This document shows, piece after piece, positions 23,740 through 37,345 of a DNA stretch of 52,704 nt. The number at the start of each line of letters is the position of its first letter. Positions within the stretch are counted from its first letter, which is position 1. Source of the stretch: Spirogloea muscicola (lineage: Eukaryota; Streptophyta; Zygnematophyceae; Spirogloeales; Spirogloeaceae); NCBI GenBank assembly GCA_009602725.1, contig WELB01000139.1, positions 18,189-70,892 of the forward strand, given 5' to 3'. Under the pieces are notes generated by a model. It saw nothing but the letters and a program-made list of their open reading frames with translations. It was not told where the DNA came from and did not search any database. A program made the translations under genes and the position numbers.

Positions 23740-24292
23740 GTGGGGGAGGGGATCGTATCAGTGTCTCACCCGCACGTCCCGAGCGATCTTGAGGCCCCAA
23801 CGTTCGCTTCCCTTCTATCTCTATTACTAAACGTAGCCCCACTGTTTGCACCAGCTTTTCCCTGAACAACCTACAGGCTCGAAGTTGGCCACCCAATCAT
23901 CTCGTGCGCACCGCGCGACATCTCTTCTTCCACCTGCCTGTCGTACTCCCGACGACCCAAACGAGCAACGACCCAAACGAGCACTTGGGGTGGCGGTGCC
24001 GCCGATGGGGCCTGGGGTTTGGGGGTTTTGCTTGGAGAGCGTGAAAATCTGGTCCGACACAGCACGTCGATGCAGACCGATCGACGGCTGAGGCCGCTTT
24101 AGCTGCAGGCCACGCCTGCGGCCGCCTCCGGGCGGGCCGGGGGCCGATACGTGCCGCTTTTGCAGACGCACGATACGGACGCCCCTTGGGGTCCGGTGGA
24201 GCCGGGCTCCCGCGAGATGGCACGTTACTACGGGGTCGCGGACGTGACCCGAGACTGTTTGGGCACCTCATGCTGACATCTTAGATGAATGT

Positions 24293-24500
24293 CTTGTACT
24301 TTCCTTTGGGCTGGCCTTTCACAGCCACTGCCTTAAACTGGAATAGCTGCTGCACTTTTCCCCCTTCTCGCGCCGCCGCGTGCACTGCAACAGATGGCTG
24401 CGCGAGCTGCACTTGAGGGCCATGATACATGCTAACAGGGTCGGGGCCTTTGTGCACGATCTTTACGTGCGGCTACTTACTAGGCGGGTCATACATAGCA
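24293..24500 (+). mobile_element. Solo hairpin repeat and retroelement tail scrap
   Basis: TTTGGGCTGGCCTTTCACAGCC at 24306 is a sense hairpin core. About 60 bases later a frame reads WLRELHLRAMIHANRVGAFV then DLYVRLLTRRV, resembling the RLE protein tail (LHLRAGRA...DLYVLTRGY). Heavily decayed. Confidence 0.5.
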
Positions 24501-25784
24501 GCAGGCGGCCTATGTTTGTACATGTGAATGCCTTCTTACTTGAACGCTCTTGGCCCTTTGTCACTGAAGAGACTGTATCCTTTCCCTTGGCCTCGCTGCA
24601 GGCCGCCACATGCTGTGGCTTTCTTAAATTCATTGCGAAACAGTGTACCTTGCGACGCTCTCTTGCGCCACTGATCACTTAAGCTGGCAATCAAGCCTCA
24701 GCATAGGCCTGTTGGGCCCGTCATACGGCAGGCACCCATACCATACACATCCCGTCAAGCCCCTCCATGGCATGCCTCCAGCTTTTCTCACATACAAGTC
24801 TCTTCCTTATCGAGTTAAGACCTCAGGAGGCCCGCTAATGCCACGAGATGCAGTGAGGCGCAGTGGAATACAAGTATCTCTCTGCAGTATCAATGATGGG
24901 GACAGTGTTTCTCCGCAAAAGCAGACATGTCATACTTCTTGTCGACCTGCACGACACCTTTTACCATCTCCTTGAATAGCCGCAAGCTTTGGTGACACTT
25001 AGGATGCTCCGAAAGGCCTGTTAGGGTGTGCTGGGATGCCAGTCGGGATGACACAGAAACTCAGGAGCCCTGACTTGGCTTCCGTGGGCTGCGCAGGTGA
25101 CCCCTCTCTCGGCCGTGCTACTTATTCCTCTGTGGCACGTGCCAGGCAACCCCCCTGCACTCCAAAGTGGTCAAGTAAAGCGGCAGCGGCACAGTGCAAG
25201 TGGTGTATTGGTCAGGCAACAATCTCTGGCAATAATGGTCAAGCGGTCATAGTCGAGAAACTGCATGATGTCAAAGGCAGGGCCAACGCTAGTGCCTAGC
25301 AGAAGGTCCAGCAAGCGGAACGGTTCCTGAGCAAAGCAATCAGGTTGCAGTGCTGTGAAGCTCAGACATAGAGAGTCTATCTTTGATAGCTCAAAATTCT
25401 GGGATGTACTCATGTGCGCCCAAACAGGTGGTTTGGTTTCCGGCCTTTGATGAAGGTACTGATCGATGTGGGTGCTTTGTTTCGAGATACAAGTAGACAA
25501 CTGGTGAAACGAACACAGAGCACGACTTGTCGGGCTGAGTGGCCTCCATGGCCCAACTAGGAGAGGGAAAACTAGCTGCACGCTGCCAACGGAGATTGCT
25601 CGGCCAGCTGAAATGGTCAGGAAGCTCCACCCCGTCTAGTAATGGTCTCAAGAAAGCGCGCTAGTCATTGACATCCTTTTGCCATGCTTTCCTACTTGAG
25701 TCCTGCGACTGTTGCCTGAATTCTACTGAGTGGCGTGCCGTTTCTGCGCTGAGCGTCCGCACTTTTAGGGTCGGGGGGTCCTCA

Positions 25785-25916
25785 TCCTTTTGTTTAAGGG
25801 CTGGCATTCTCACAGCCACTGCCCCTTACTGGGACAAACCTTCTTTTCCTGCCGCGAATAAGTCCAACTTGCAGGTGCTGATTGTTGGTCATCAGATTGG
25901 CTAACAACAGTAGCAC
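25785..25916 (+). repeat. Solo hairpin repeat, 105 bp shared with 37.7 kb
   Basis: Hairpin core GGGCTGGCATTCTCACAGCC followed by 3' sequence. From 25812 to 25916 it matches 37701-37804 with only a few differences, including AACTTGCAGGTGCTGATTG. Confidence 0.85.
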
Positions 25917-26329
25917 CGTTCGTGCTCGGTGCCTTGTTGTTCCATGTCGGGTTTGACTATATATACTTCAAAGTGCCCACTCTTGACTGGCAAAGCCCCC
26001 CTCCAGCCGTGCTTTCGTCCTGCTTCTTAGCCCCTCCTAGCCCAGGGCACTGCCTTGCGTAGACCCATTGTCCGGACTTCTATTGCCTTATGCGTGAGCA
26101 GTGTATTGGCTCGGCTGGGTCTCCGTCAATCGATGTGCTCCACGCTCCTCTTGAAGGGGCATACTCATCGACCAGTTGTCCACTCGCTTGGGCTTGCCTT
26201 TCTAGAAACGCTCTCCCAATTGTGGCGATGGCTGTGGAAGGCCAGGTACAAACGCATGAACAGCCACCACCTTCTCTTCAGCGAACTGTACCAATAAATA
26301 CGGCCATCTCTTCTGGGAGATTATCTATC

Positions 26330-26405
26330 TTGTCCATCCTTGTTCTGGGCTGGCCTTCACAGCCGTCGCCCCCTTTTGGAAGGACTTCCTTTCTTGAGCT
26401 ACACA
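26330..26405 (+). repeat. Solo hairpin repeat
   Basis: CTGGGCTGGCCTTCACAGCC at 26346, followed by GTCGCCCCCTTTTGGAAGGA, the usual 3' flank of the repeat. No coding sequence attached. Confidence 0.8.
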
Positions 26406-26439
26406 AAGCTAAGCCCTGTGCTAAGGGGCGCTAAGGCAA

Positions 26440-26840
26440 CATTGCGGAAGCCGGCTGGGAAATTTCAGTACTGACGAGGGTCAGCACATACAAACGCGAC
26501 AGGCTAACTTTAGGAGCCGGAGCACGGCCTCTGAAACCAGTGGCCTGGCTTTGTGCACACTCAGTACACTTATGAATGGCTAAAGCTTGGCAGCGCTGCA
26601 AAAGTAAGCCAAGAGAGGGTTTGACTACGAGGCAGTCGCCGTTGAGGAAGCGAGCCCTTGTGATGCTATGGGTGGAAGGGAGCGGCGCGACGGAACGGTT
26701 CGCAGGCCGCCCATCAGTCGCGTCCCGGGCGCGCCCGGCAAAGCGCCAAAGAGCGTCTAGACTTGGTTCCTTCTTCATCCTGGACTGGCCTCTCACAGCC
26801 ACCGCCCTCTCTTGGAAGCGTCTTATATCTGGAAGCCCCA
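26440..26840. mobile_element. RLE tail on minus strand plus hairpin on plus strand
   Basis: The minus strand at about 26605-26455 reads LLQRCQALAIHK, then RGRAPAPKVSLSRLYVLT, the retroelement protein tail. A plus-strand hairpin, GGACTGGCCTCTCACAGCC, lies at about 26781. The opposite orientations indicate at least two independent insertions. Confidence 0.65.
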
Positions 26841-27269
26841 CCAGATTCTGCCGTCAGACATCGCTGGCGCAACAACGACAACGCTCAAACACGGGAAACG
26901 ACGATCCGGGCTTGGGGCCGAGCCACCGCCGAGGTGGGCTTCCACCGACCCCGTCCCCGCCCTTTCTACCCCACGCCCGGGCCCCTCGGGACACGGGGAG
27001 CGCCGGCCCAGCCGCCGCCACCGGCCGCCACCGCCGCCACCGCCGCCGCAGCCTCCGCGCCGTCGTCGGCGGTCTTGGCCCGCCGTGGTGCTCTCTGCGT
27101 CGTGTGCGGCACAGCCAGGCACTGTGCTGCCTCGCCTCTCTCAAGGCCTCGCCAGGCTGCCCGCCTCTCTTGTGCCTCGCCGCCCGGGAGCGCGCGCTCG
27201 CCCTCCTGGCTCTCCGCCGGCCATGGCGGGGCCCGCAGTTGCGGCCGCGAGCCCGCCGGCCGCGCTGTA

Positions 27270-30200
27270 ATGGCGCGCTCTGCCGGCGCTCACGCTCAAA
27301 AGTCGAAGGTCCTCAATGACAAATATGTGAGCTTGCAGCGGCCATCCCTGTGAGATTGCCATGCTCGCTACCAGGAAAGACCTAGCTGCTGTCGGAGGAA
27401 GAAAGACGTCAAACGTTGTTCAGAGTCTACCGCGCTCCGCGACCAGGACACTCGGCTTCCTCTCGTTGCCTCCTCTCTGCCTCTCTGAGCTAGACCTATG
27501 GTGTCAGAGCGTTGTTGTTCATTGACGAGACAGACAGGTCGACATTGCGTACCTGAGGCAGCGGGGCTTTCACAATATGCAGCTGCTCGGGGATGAGATC
27601 GGGAAGGGCGCGTATGGGAGGGTGTACAAGGGCGTGGATTTGCAGAATGGCGACTTTGTGGCTATCAAGCAGGTCTCGCTTGAAAACATTCCGTCTGAAG
27701 ATCTCGCCAGCATCATGGTGTGCCCTCTCCCTTGTCCAGGCACGCAAATTTCATTGTTCTTGTAAGACGAGCACCTGCCTGCAGCCCTCTGCCTGCTGAT
27801 TTGTGTTGGCATTGGACCTTTGTTCCATCGGAGGCTATCCTTTCCTAGTGCTTGCTACTGCAATCAGATGGACTCAGTCATTCCTGCACCGTTTGAAAGT
27901 CTAGATCTCATGAAGTTCCTACAAAGCACAGCTTGCGACAGATGGTCAGCACAAGTCAAGTTGCTGAAGCCTGTCTCAACGTCCTGACGATGGGACACAT
28001 AGACTCATCTATCTTTCTATGTCATTATGAACCATCTGATCTGACTGAAGTAGCCCTCTGTGTTGTGTGTGGCTGCCGCATTGCTGCTGTGCAGCAAGAG
28101 ATTGACCTTTTGAAGGTATGTGCATCAGGCCTGCAACCTAATTCGCCTGACTCCATTCTGCCTATGCTCCAAAAACTTCACGTTGACCTGTCCGAGCCAC
28201 CGAACCTGGGTTGCTATTGCACCCTCAAGCATTGTGAGGGATGGTGTCTCGTTATCTATGCCCTTGTACATAGAATAATTGCTGTTCTGGCTTCACAGAA
28301 TCTCAATCACAGGAACATTGTCAAATACCTTGGTTCTTTCAAGACCAAGTCACACTTGTACATCATACTAGAGTAAGCTAAACCTTACCATCTCTTTCTT
28401 GTCACTTGATATGCGTTTTGGAAGCGTAGTTGGCTTGCTTGTACTTCAGATTTCTGTCAGTTGTCCTCTTATTTGGTGCAGCGCAAGTTTTCTACTCTAT
28501 GGTCCTGGCTCAGTGGTGCTCTAAGCAGGCAGTATTTGAGTTACAACATGACGCAGCCAGCTGATTGTGCAAGTCTTGCAATTTGCAGGTATGTGGAGAA
28601 CGGATCTCTTGCAAGTATTATCAAGCCCAGCAAATTTGGAGCCTTTCCGGAGTCTTTGGTGGCCATTTACATTGCTCAGGTACGCTGTTTCAAGTGGTTC
28701 CCTTTCTTGCAAGCATGCAGCATCTATGTGCTCTGCTCTCATTGTCAGCTCAATATACAAGGACATCGAGATTGCCTTTGAAGCTGAGCATCAGCAAGAA
28801 GTTGTAGGATATCATGATTACTTAGTGTTCACTGGTGCTCTGAGGCTGCCTAAGTATCCCAGAAGTTCATGTGCCGCTTCAATAGGACAGGTTACAAAGC
28901 TTGCTCTTACAACAATGTGCTGAGCCTGATCAAAGTGTTTGTGATGTATATTTTGCAGGTCCTTGAGGGGCTCGTGTATCTGCATGAGCAAGGAGTCATA
29001 CACAGAGACATCAAGGGTGCCAACATCCTCACGACTAAGGAGGTATAGGATACTCCTGAAGAGGCTCAAATGCATAGTCTACCATATCAAGTAGCTGGAA
29101 CGGGTTTGCCAAGCATCGACTACACCATGATCAAAGCCCTCGTACATTGTGAACTGTGGTCCTGGTTTAGCACCCCCCTTGAGATGCTTCTTCATGGACA
29201 GCCATCTGCTTGCATGCAGGGATTGGTAAAGCTTGCCGATTTTGGAGTAGCCACGAAGTTGAACGAGGTTGATCACAATGCCCAATCAAGCCATCCTGTT
29301 GGCACTCCATACTGGATGGCTCCTGAGGTAGTTCGTTCATCCATTTTAAGCACACCAGCAGGCACATACGTGCTTTTGCAGTAAGCTTGGATCACACATT
29401 GACTTTGCAGTGCGGCTCATTGATCATCTTACTTCACTGTTATGTAGTCTGTGGCTGATTGTGACACAAGATTCTGTACATGTCCCACAGTAGGGCACTC
29501 TGATTATTTGAGCTGATTGATGTCCTTTTCACAACTCCATGAGATGCAGGTGATTGAGATGTCAGGTGTGTCAGCAGCATCTGACATCTGGAGTGTGGGC
29601 TGCACAGTGATTGAGCTTCTGACCTGTGCGCCACCTTATTATGACCTCCACCATATGCCAGCCCTCTTCCGGATAGTACAGGTGTGCCTGCAGTTAGTGT
29701 GGAATTCACATTGACCCTAGGGCTTCTGGTTCCTCGGGTATGCATCAGTAAGGATCTCACAATGTGCTTAATAGCAAGTATTGCAGGCTCATGCCGCCTC
29801 TCCTCTATTCGTTATCAGCCGCCCTTTGTTATTGGCAGTCATGAATGTCATTATGGGACCTGAAGATCTTTTCAAGATTCACCTAGAGCCATGCTGGGCA
29901 TTAAGTGCAACTTGTGATATTTGCAGGATGACAAGCCTCCACTCCCAGATCATCTCTCTGCTTCGCTTCGGGAGTTTCTTGAGCTATGCTTTCAGAAGGT
30001 AGATGTGCTGCTTCTTTCTTGTCATTGCTACGTCCGTGCCCTCATAGCTCACCAAGTTTGATCAACATCATGTACCTCTGGTGCTTGGCCATGACAAGGA
30101 GTTGCAGACCAAGGTGGACCACAGTGCTTTCTGGGCACACGCCTTTGTACTGACTGTCTGCTTAGCACTTGATGTGCACTGATTCTCGATGCATCTGTGA

Positions 30201-33200
30201 GGCCTGCTGCTAATACTCAAGTTTAGCGCATTCCTCATTGTATTGAGCAAAAGACCATGTTGCTTGGTTCTCAGGATGCATCTCTGAGGCCGGATGCTAA
30301 GGAACTTCTCAAGCACCAGTGGTTCACCAGCTCCAGAAAAGCCCTTCAAAGGTCCTTGAAGAAAACAGGTGGCCGGATCAGGTACTTCTGGTCATTAGAG
30401 TCTACCACCGTGAAATTGCCTGTACGATATACATCCCCTCGCTGCAGCTTAGATCGGTGCATCTAGCATATACCTTGCATTATTATCACAGGGGTGACCT
30501 TAGTGAGGACCTGAGTGGATGACTGTGACCCGGATTGTTTGGTGCAGCAACATACCTGAGGATGTGTCACTTGTCCTGGAGAGGACAATCGAGGGTGGAG
30601 AGTTCGTGGATGTCCTCTCCCAAGGGCAAAGCGTGGGTGATGCTGTTTCTGTACATGACCCATTTGACACGGACTCGGTATGTCTTACCACATACCGAGT
30701 ATCCAAGATCCAAGATATGATAATTCGTGATGTTATATGTCTTGCCCTGGACCAAGCTGGTGTAGCTTACTTACAAGCCAGCCTCATGTCTTGACCGACT
30801 TCATGAATTTTGTCTTGGTTGAGCCCTTACTTGAGTTTGATTGGAACATGCTGAAGGAGGACGAGCACACGGCAGATGGCAAGCCCGGTAGCCGCAGCAA
30901 CAGCCTTCGGCTACTTCGGCAGCAGAATCACTTATCTACTCAGCAGCTCCTCGTCAAAGATCCAAAGGATGCATCTACTTCCAAGTTACAGTCTTCTTCG
31001 GCATCCATCAAAGGCCCAGTTCGGAAGAGCAGATCGCTCAATGGAGTCGGCACATTTGAGGGGGAGACTGTGCTCTTGCTCAGTTCGTTTGACACAGCTG
31101 CAGACGTTGAAGATCCTGACTCCCTCCCTCCTATTCCTCCCCTCATTCCTCCTAAGCTTCCTCCTCGACACGCTCCACAACCTTCTGCTAAAGTGAAAGA
31201 TATAACAGTGACAGTGCTTCGGACACCCCCACCTCGAAAGAGAGAGGTCTCCTCGCGGACTTCATTTGGTCTTGAGAGTCTTGAGAGGGAGGACTCGGTA
31301 GGTCTATGATCAGACACAACCAGCCATTGAGTGTGATACAAGTATTGCTGATTGTTGGCAAGGCTAAGATAATGAGGAGTTCTCTGGCTAGCTTGCCCAG
31401 CAAAGGCAGATACATGTCATGCACTGAGTCACTTACTCATAACTCACTAGCTTGGCCACCCTGCCGTTACTTCATAATGTGCTGACTGCAACATTCTCTG
31501 ATTGTAGGTAGAGAACTTGGAGAGCCCTGCCTGGGGGGGAAGGGATCCATGGGAAGATGTGGGCATGGTATCACGAGCTCCTAGTGATGACTACGGAGCG
31601 CTCACAACCAATGGCCCCCGAGCTTTGGATGGGGCTGCTGTTGAGGCTGCACAAGCAGCAGATAAATCTCATGTAAGACGTCAGCTTGCAGAGCAGCTCC
31701 AGACAGCTGTTGTGGACGGCGAATTGCCGAAGCCGGCTGCTACCGATGATGAAGTCGATGTATGGAACCTCCTCTCCACCCAATCATTCAGCAAATTACA
31801 CGCCTCCTTGTGATCCTGGTAGGCTCAAGCTTGCTTGAGCAGAAAAAATCTACCCGTGGGCATGGGCATGTTCCTTGTGCTCCTTCCTACTGCAGATTTG
31901 TGCATGCCGATTGAGCAAAGGTCTGCACATTGTTCGACGAGACTAGTGGACAGTGGACCTAGAATTCTGATATTGGCAAGAATTGTCGAGGCACCCAGCT
32001 GGCACCCCACAGTGCAAGAACTTGCTTACGGAGCTTCACTCCATGGTCAGCATCTCAAGAAATGTGCTTTTTGCAGGAGCTTGAGCAGCAGACGCTGGAT
32101 GGCCACAAATTTGCCAAGCAGGTAAAAAGATTGCAGTTAGTGCAGCCTCATGCTGATGGTCTGAACATACTGACCTCTGTTCGGTTGTGGCAGAAAGGGC
32201 TTGAGTATCCCTGGATGCCTCTGTATGGCAATGCTTTGAGACATGCCTCTGATGCAGTTTGTTGCTTCATTCAACACACTATCTGGTCATAGCAATTTTG
32301 ATTGTATCCAGCTATGCTTTTCATGGTACTGCAGGCTATGGAGATGACACGGCTGCTCGCTCTCCTCAAGCCAGAGGCGTCCGAGGAGACTGTCGTGAGT
32401 GCAGGACATCGCTTGGCAGCGTTGCTTGATGAGTGCCCAGCACTTGAGCAAGAGCTTGTGCAGCGCTACAGCATATCGCCTATTGTCGACCTCCTCTATT
32501 CACAGAATCCCTGGGTGAGTATCAAGTCCGGAGGCTGTTCACACTTGCGACTTCATTCCTCGCATATTGAGAAGGTCTGATGTGACAATGATTTTTGCTT
32601 CTTATTATTGGTGAATAGAGGGTTTTTGTGACTTCCTCATCATTGGCTCCTGTTTGGCAGGTGTTGGTAGCCTCGCTCAAGGTGGTGAATCGACTGAGCA
32701 AGAACAGCAGTGATCTGCAGGAAATGCTCTGTCTTATGGGCTTGGTATTCACCTGACCTGAATCTTTTAATGTATGGTGACTGACATAATAATGTTAAGA
32801 CAATTGCTCTGAACATCAAACATAGAGTGAATAATGCTCAGCTCATTCTCTTAGTAGCGGATTGCTACTGCATGATTCACTTGTGGGCCTCACCAGTCTT
32901 TCTTTGTGGATCCTGAAGGTCCCCACCGTGATGCAACTGAGTGGGCCAGCCCAACCTAAGGATGTTCGTCTTCAGGCTGCAATATTCATTGACCAAATGT
33001 GTCACAGAAGGTGACTACTCATACCTCGGTCCTGATTGATCCCATATGTCCAATAGATCGTCATGTCTAGTACCCTTCCGCACCGCATGAGACTATGCAC
33101 GGGGCTGCCTTATGTGTCCATCAGCACCCTCTTTATGCAATGCTTGTCTTCTTGACTAGCATATAAATCTAGTCAAACTTAGTCACATTCTGCGGGCGCC

Positions 33201-36200
33201 TCTTGTCCGCCCATCTTGTCAGCGCGCAAGATGACAGGTGTTGATTGCGATACATATCATGCACGCAATACTTCTTGTTGGTAGAATACTCATGCTGATG
33301 AACATAGTCATCCTTGACCTGATAGAATTTAGTCCAAATTTGGAATGTGTGTTCCAGCAACAAATCTTTGCAGATGCTTATGGCATGTAAAGGCTGTGCT
33401 GTCCTTGTGAGCTTGCTTGAGCCGGAGTACAACATATACTGGTACACTTGCACAAGCATTTGCTCAATAGGAATGAATCAGAAAAAACCGCTGCTATGTG
33501 GCTGTATGAATATATTGTTGTAGTGGATATTAGATTGCATGTTCAGATGTGCTAAATGAGCGTTTTGCATTCCGCATTCTGCACTCTGTCGTGCGAGGTT
33601 TTTGTATGCGTTCTTGTCTGTGCTTCACTGCAACATATCGCTGCTCTGATGCTGATCATGCAGGGAACTGGTGCACACTGGTCTAGATGGTATATGCACC
33701 GTCTTTGGGTACCTGCAGACCAAAGGCGAAAAAGCAAAGAGTAGCTTTCGCCGCCTGTTTGCTAAGTGCGGAGCTCTTGGGCATTTGGTCAAAGCTCTTC
33801 ACAGGTGACATGCAAAAATAGCAGGGACGCCTTCCATGTGCCTTTGAATTTATTGTCTAATGTAAAGTCAAGCACCGACCTCGTTGATGCCATTGATAAG
33901 CTGTCGTTTAGACGCATCATACAGGTAGGAGGATGTACCTTATGTACCGACTGCTGGGCATGTAATGCAGTTGCAGGAACCTAGGAAACCGGGATGCTCT
34001 TGATATATTGTAATGGACCAAGTCTGAGAGACAGTAAGCCTAATCTTGTTTCTCCACATCTGCAGCTTCCAGGCTGCTGGCAGATATGAGTCCACTGTTG
34101 GTGTTGCAGCAGGCCCACCACCAGCTGCCCCCGCTGCGAAGTCGACGCCGATTCGTAGATACTGGCCTGCTCGCCGTGCTTCCACTGGGGAGCTGCATCC
34201 AGCCTCGTTGAGTCAAGGTCTGCAGTGCCTTATGCTTCTGGCATTGCATGTGTTATGAATGAGTGTGGTCACGCTACACGGGCTTTGAGGAGTATGCCCA
34301 CATCTGACGTTCTTGGTCTTCACTGGCTTCATTATGCAGAAGGGGAAAGGGAAGTGCACATTGTGCCCCCTTCCAGGGCTGGATGGGGACAAAGCTGGGC
34401 TGCTCCCACCAGCGGTCAGCAATCCTCACAGCCACTACAGCAACCATTTGGGCCAGCACAAGCGACACAGGGACCGTCAGTGTTGACGTCTGGCGCCATG
34501 GATCCTGCAACCTCCACATCCAACGTCAATGGTGCTGCTCACATGGATGCTGCTCTGGCAAGACTGAAGCCCGGCGGTGCAGTGGAGAATGCAAACGCTG
34601 CTGTGAGTGCTGACATAGCAAGGCGCTACGAGGGTAAAGCGGCAGATCTATTGCTGGAGTTTGCTCAAGGAGATGAATTGGTCAAGGGACACATATGCGA
34701 GCATGACTTGCTGCTGAGGCTCTTCCAGCTCATCCCAAGATTGCAGTCATATGTGCTACTCAAGGTGTGCCACAGTTTGTGCTTTGTCAGTCTTAGCCTT
34801 GGATTCTCTTGGTCATTCGTCCGTTGAGGATCTTCTTGTTGTTGCAGATGCTGCTAAACAATCAGGGCAGCCTTGTAGTCCTGTGAGGTCTATGTTGGCC
34901 ATCTTGGGTCTAGGACGCATTAGATCTATGCTGGTGATTATGTATAAGTGTTTGGAAAATCCCTCATGCGATCCAATCTTATGCAGGTCCTGACTACAAT
35001 CCAGCTGCTGACAATGGACCCGAATACTTTGGAGCCTCTCCAAAGAGCAGATGCTATAAGGCACCTTGTCCCAGTCTTGCAATATCGCGCTGGCGACTTG
35101 GTCTCTGACATCCACAGTCAGGTGTGGGGCCACCCTTCTAGTCCAGTCCAGCACTAATGCCAGGCTCACTTGTGTTGCTGAGTTTGGTTTGTCATGGAGG
35201 ACATTGTGTGTGCTCCGCATACAGTGCCACCTTGGCTGCACTGACATTGTTGTCTTTGATTGGTCAAGGTGTTGGGCGCCTTGTACAACCTCTGCAAAAT
35301 CAACAAGCGCAGGCAGGAGCAAGCGGCTGAAGCCGGCATCATTCCACAGCTTATGCATTCCCCTCTCCAGGGCCTCGCCCTGCCCCTTCTGTGCGACATG
35401 GCTCACGCGTCTACGCTCACGCGCGAGCAGCTCCGCGTGCATGGCGCCCTCGAACTTTATGTGAAGCTCCTCCAGGACGACTACTGGGCAGTAACGGCTT
35501 TGGACAGCCTGGTGGCTTGTCTGGCCAATGACAATGAGCAGCGCAAGGTGGAGACGGCACTGCTGAAGAGAGAGGTGCTGCTTGCACTGGTTGCCTTCTT
35601 CCACCGTTGTAACCCGGCGCACCCTTCCTACCCGCACATTCTGGAGCCCTACTTGAAGTTGATCACGTGGGTCTCTTGCCAGCTCCCTGCCTGTCAATCT
35701 GTACAACGTCCTCAATCCAGTCACTCATTGACACACATAATGGATAGGAGAAATATGTTGGCTTGAATGTGTTGAATGCATAGTCTTACCGTTGAGTTCT
35801 GCAGGTGTGTATCCAGCTTGCAACATGTAGGCCCTGGCATTCAATCTGCAACTTGGGTGCTGTGCAGCAAATCGGTTCGGCTGAACACCGCCTTGGCCCT
35901 TGCCGGACTCACTCCCCTTCTCATTCAACGCCTAGACCACCGGGACGCAATTGCCCGCCTAACCATTCTCAAGATGATAAAGGTTGAACTTTTTGCCCCC
36001 TTTGATGCCCTTCTTTACATCTGAGATGCAAGGCTTCCAAAGCGTGCAATTGTGTTGAATGGTTATATGCTAGGCGCAGGTTATGGCAGTGCAGTGGCAT
36101 AAGTGCAAAGCAATGATCCAGCCGGTGGATGAAGGTTTTGTGATGAGAGTATCACATAAGAATGTGAAATTGGACGAAAGCAACCTTCAGGCTGATACAT

Positions 36201-36415
36201 ATATTTCCTATGCTGATGCATGTCCCCCTTCTTTGCAGGCCATCTATGAACACCACCGGAGGCCGAAGCAGCTCATTGTGGAGCATGACTTGCCAAGCAA
36301 GTTGCAGAGATTGATGGAGGAGCGGAGGGATGGAGAGAGGTCAGGAGGCCAAGTGCTTGTCAAGCAGATGGCTTCCTCGCTTCTCAAAGGACTGCACATC
36401 AACACGGTTTTGTAA
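27270..36415 (+). CDS. MAP3KE: MAP3K-epsilon-type protein kinase (STE kinase + ARM repeats)
   Basis: Orthologue of plant MAP3K-epsilon, the relative of yeast Cdc7/Cdc15-type septation kinases, linked in plants to cell division and polarity. Exons: 27270-27326, 27583-27717, 28095-28115, 28299-28372, 28589-28679, 28959-29042, 29220-29327, 29550-29681, 29927-29998, 30275-30381, 30548-30677, 30836-31297, 31508-31759, 32077-32121, 32335-32514, 32661-32744, 32919-33010, 33358-33441, 33664-33804, 33868-33924, 34066-34217, 34340-34764, 34987-35121, 35269-35666, 35868-35982, 36239-36415; about 1269 residues. Kinase: GKGAYG (26-31), Lys48, HRDIKGAN (141-148), DFG (161-163), GTPYWMAPE (182-190). A Pro/Ser-rich linker precedes C-terminal armadillo-like repeats with plant hallmarks [17 protein letters not shown] and [20 protein letters not shown]. 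The ends of exon 13 and all of exon 20 are the least certain. Confidence 0.95.
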
Positions 36416-37345
36416 CAGGCTTAGCAGGTTGATCTCAATGAAGGACGCGAGCTCTGAGATTGACCACTTGTTTTCTCTTCCTTAGCTGCCGCCGAGATGT
36501 AGGCAAAGGTGCGATTGGTCAAATTTAAGTCTTACAAATTAGCTCTCAGCACTGCTCAACCGTGCCATGTTGCATACTCGTATTGCAGCTTGTGCGCAGT
36601 AGGCAGACGTGTGGTGACCAGGTTGGACGAGGTGCAGTTGTATAATGTTCCCCTTGCGTTAGCAGGTCATCAAGTCCTAGAATCAGGTCAGAGGGGCTTC
36701 TCCACACAAACTCATTGAAGGCTCTGTGACACTCTGGGAGGGGCTATTGTGAAAGCTTGCCCAGCCACCTTTCATTCATTCATTCATTTATTCATTCATT
36801 CATTCATTCACATGTGCTTGGCCCTCTGAGAGGCGCTTCTGGTGACATCAATTGTCTTGAGCACATACTCATTACTAGCTGTGAAAGACCTAGACTGATG
36901 CTCGAGCTGCAATGATTCACCACTTTAGCTTATGGGTTCCAGCCGAGTGCAGGCTACGACAGTTGCCAGAATACCTTTGCAGGCAGTGCTTTGGCAGCCT
37001 GCTCATCAACAGGCTCCTTGCACTGTTTTGTGACCTAACATAGTCAACTATTACAAATCTTAATTGCGAGTTCTCCTACTCTGACACCATTTGCGCCATG
37101 TGGCAGCCAGGGATCCCTTCATGTGCTTGAGTGCCACTAATACGAAGTCTTTTGCTGGTCACCGCTTGCATCAGTTTCTACACCTTGACAAAGAGTGGTA
37201 GGTGTCTTGCCAATAGAGTCGGAGCTAGAGCTGATCCCCACCTGTTACGGGCCAATGAAGCCTGACGTGCAGCCTAATGTCAGTGTCAGTCACCTGCAAT
37301 CAGGCTTTCAGCAGGCCTTGTACGTGACATAGCAAGCAGCCTGCC
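36416..37345. other. Gene-free region after the kinase gene
   Basis: No supported coding sequence. Probably the kinase 3' UTR followed by intergenic DNA with a CATT microsatellite at 36771-36810. Confidence 0.5.
36771..36810. repeat. (CATT)n microsatellite
   Basis: About ten CATT/ATTC tetramers with one T substitution. Confidence 0.95.

Noticed and set aside
34848-34900. A possible kinase exon after the TTGTTGCAG at about 34848.
   Set aside because: It opens only ten codons before a stop. The acceptor at 34986 continues the conserved ARM sequence ([11 protein letters not shown]) in phase.
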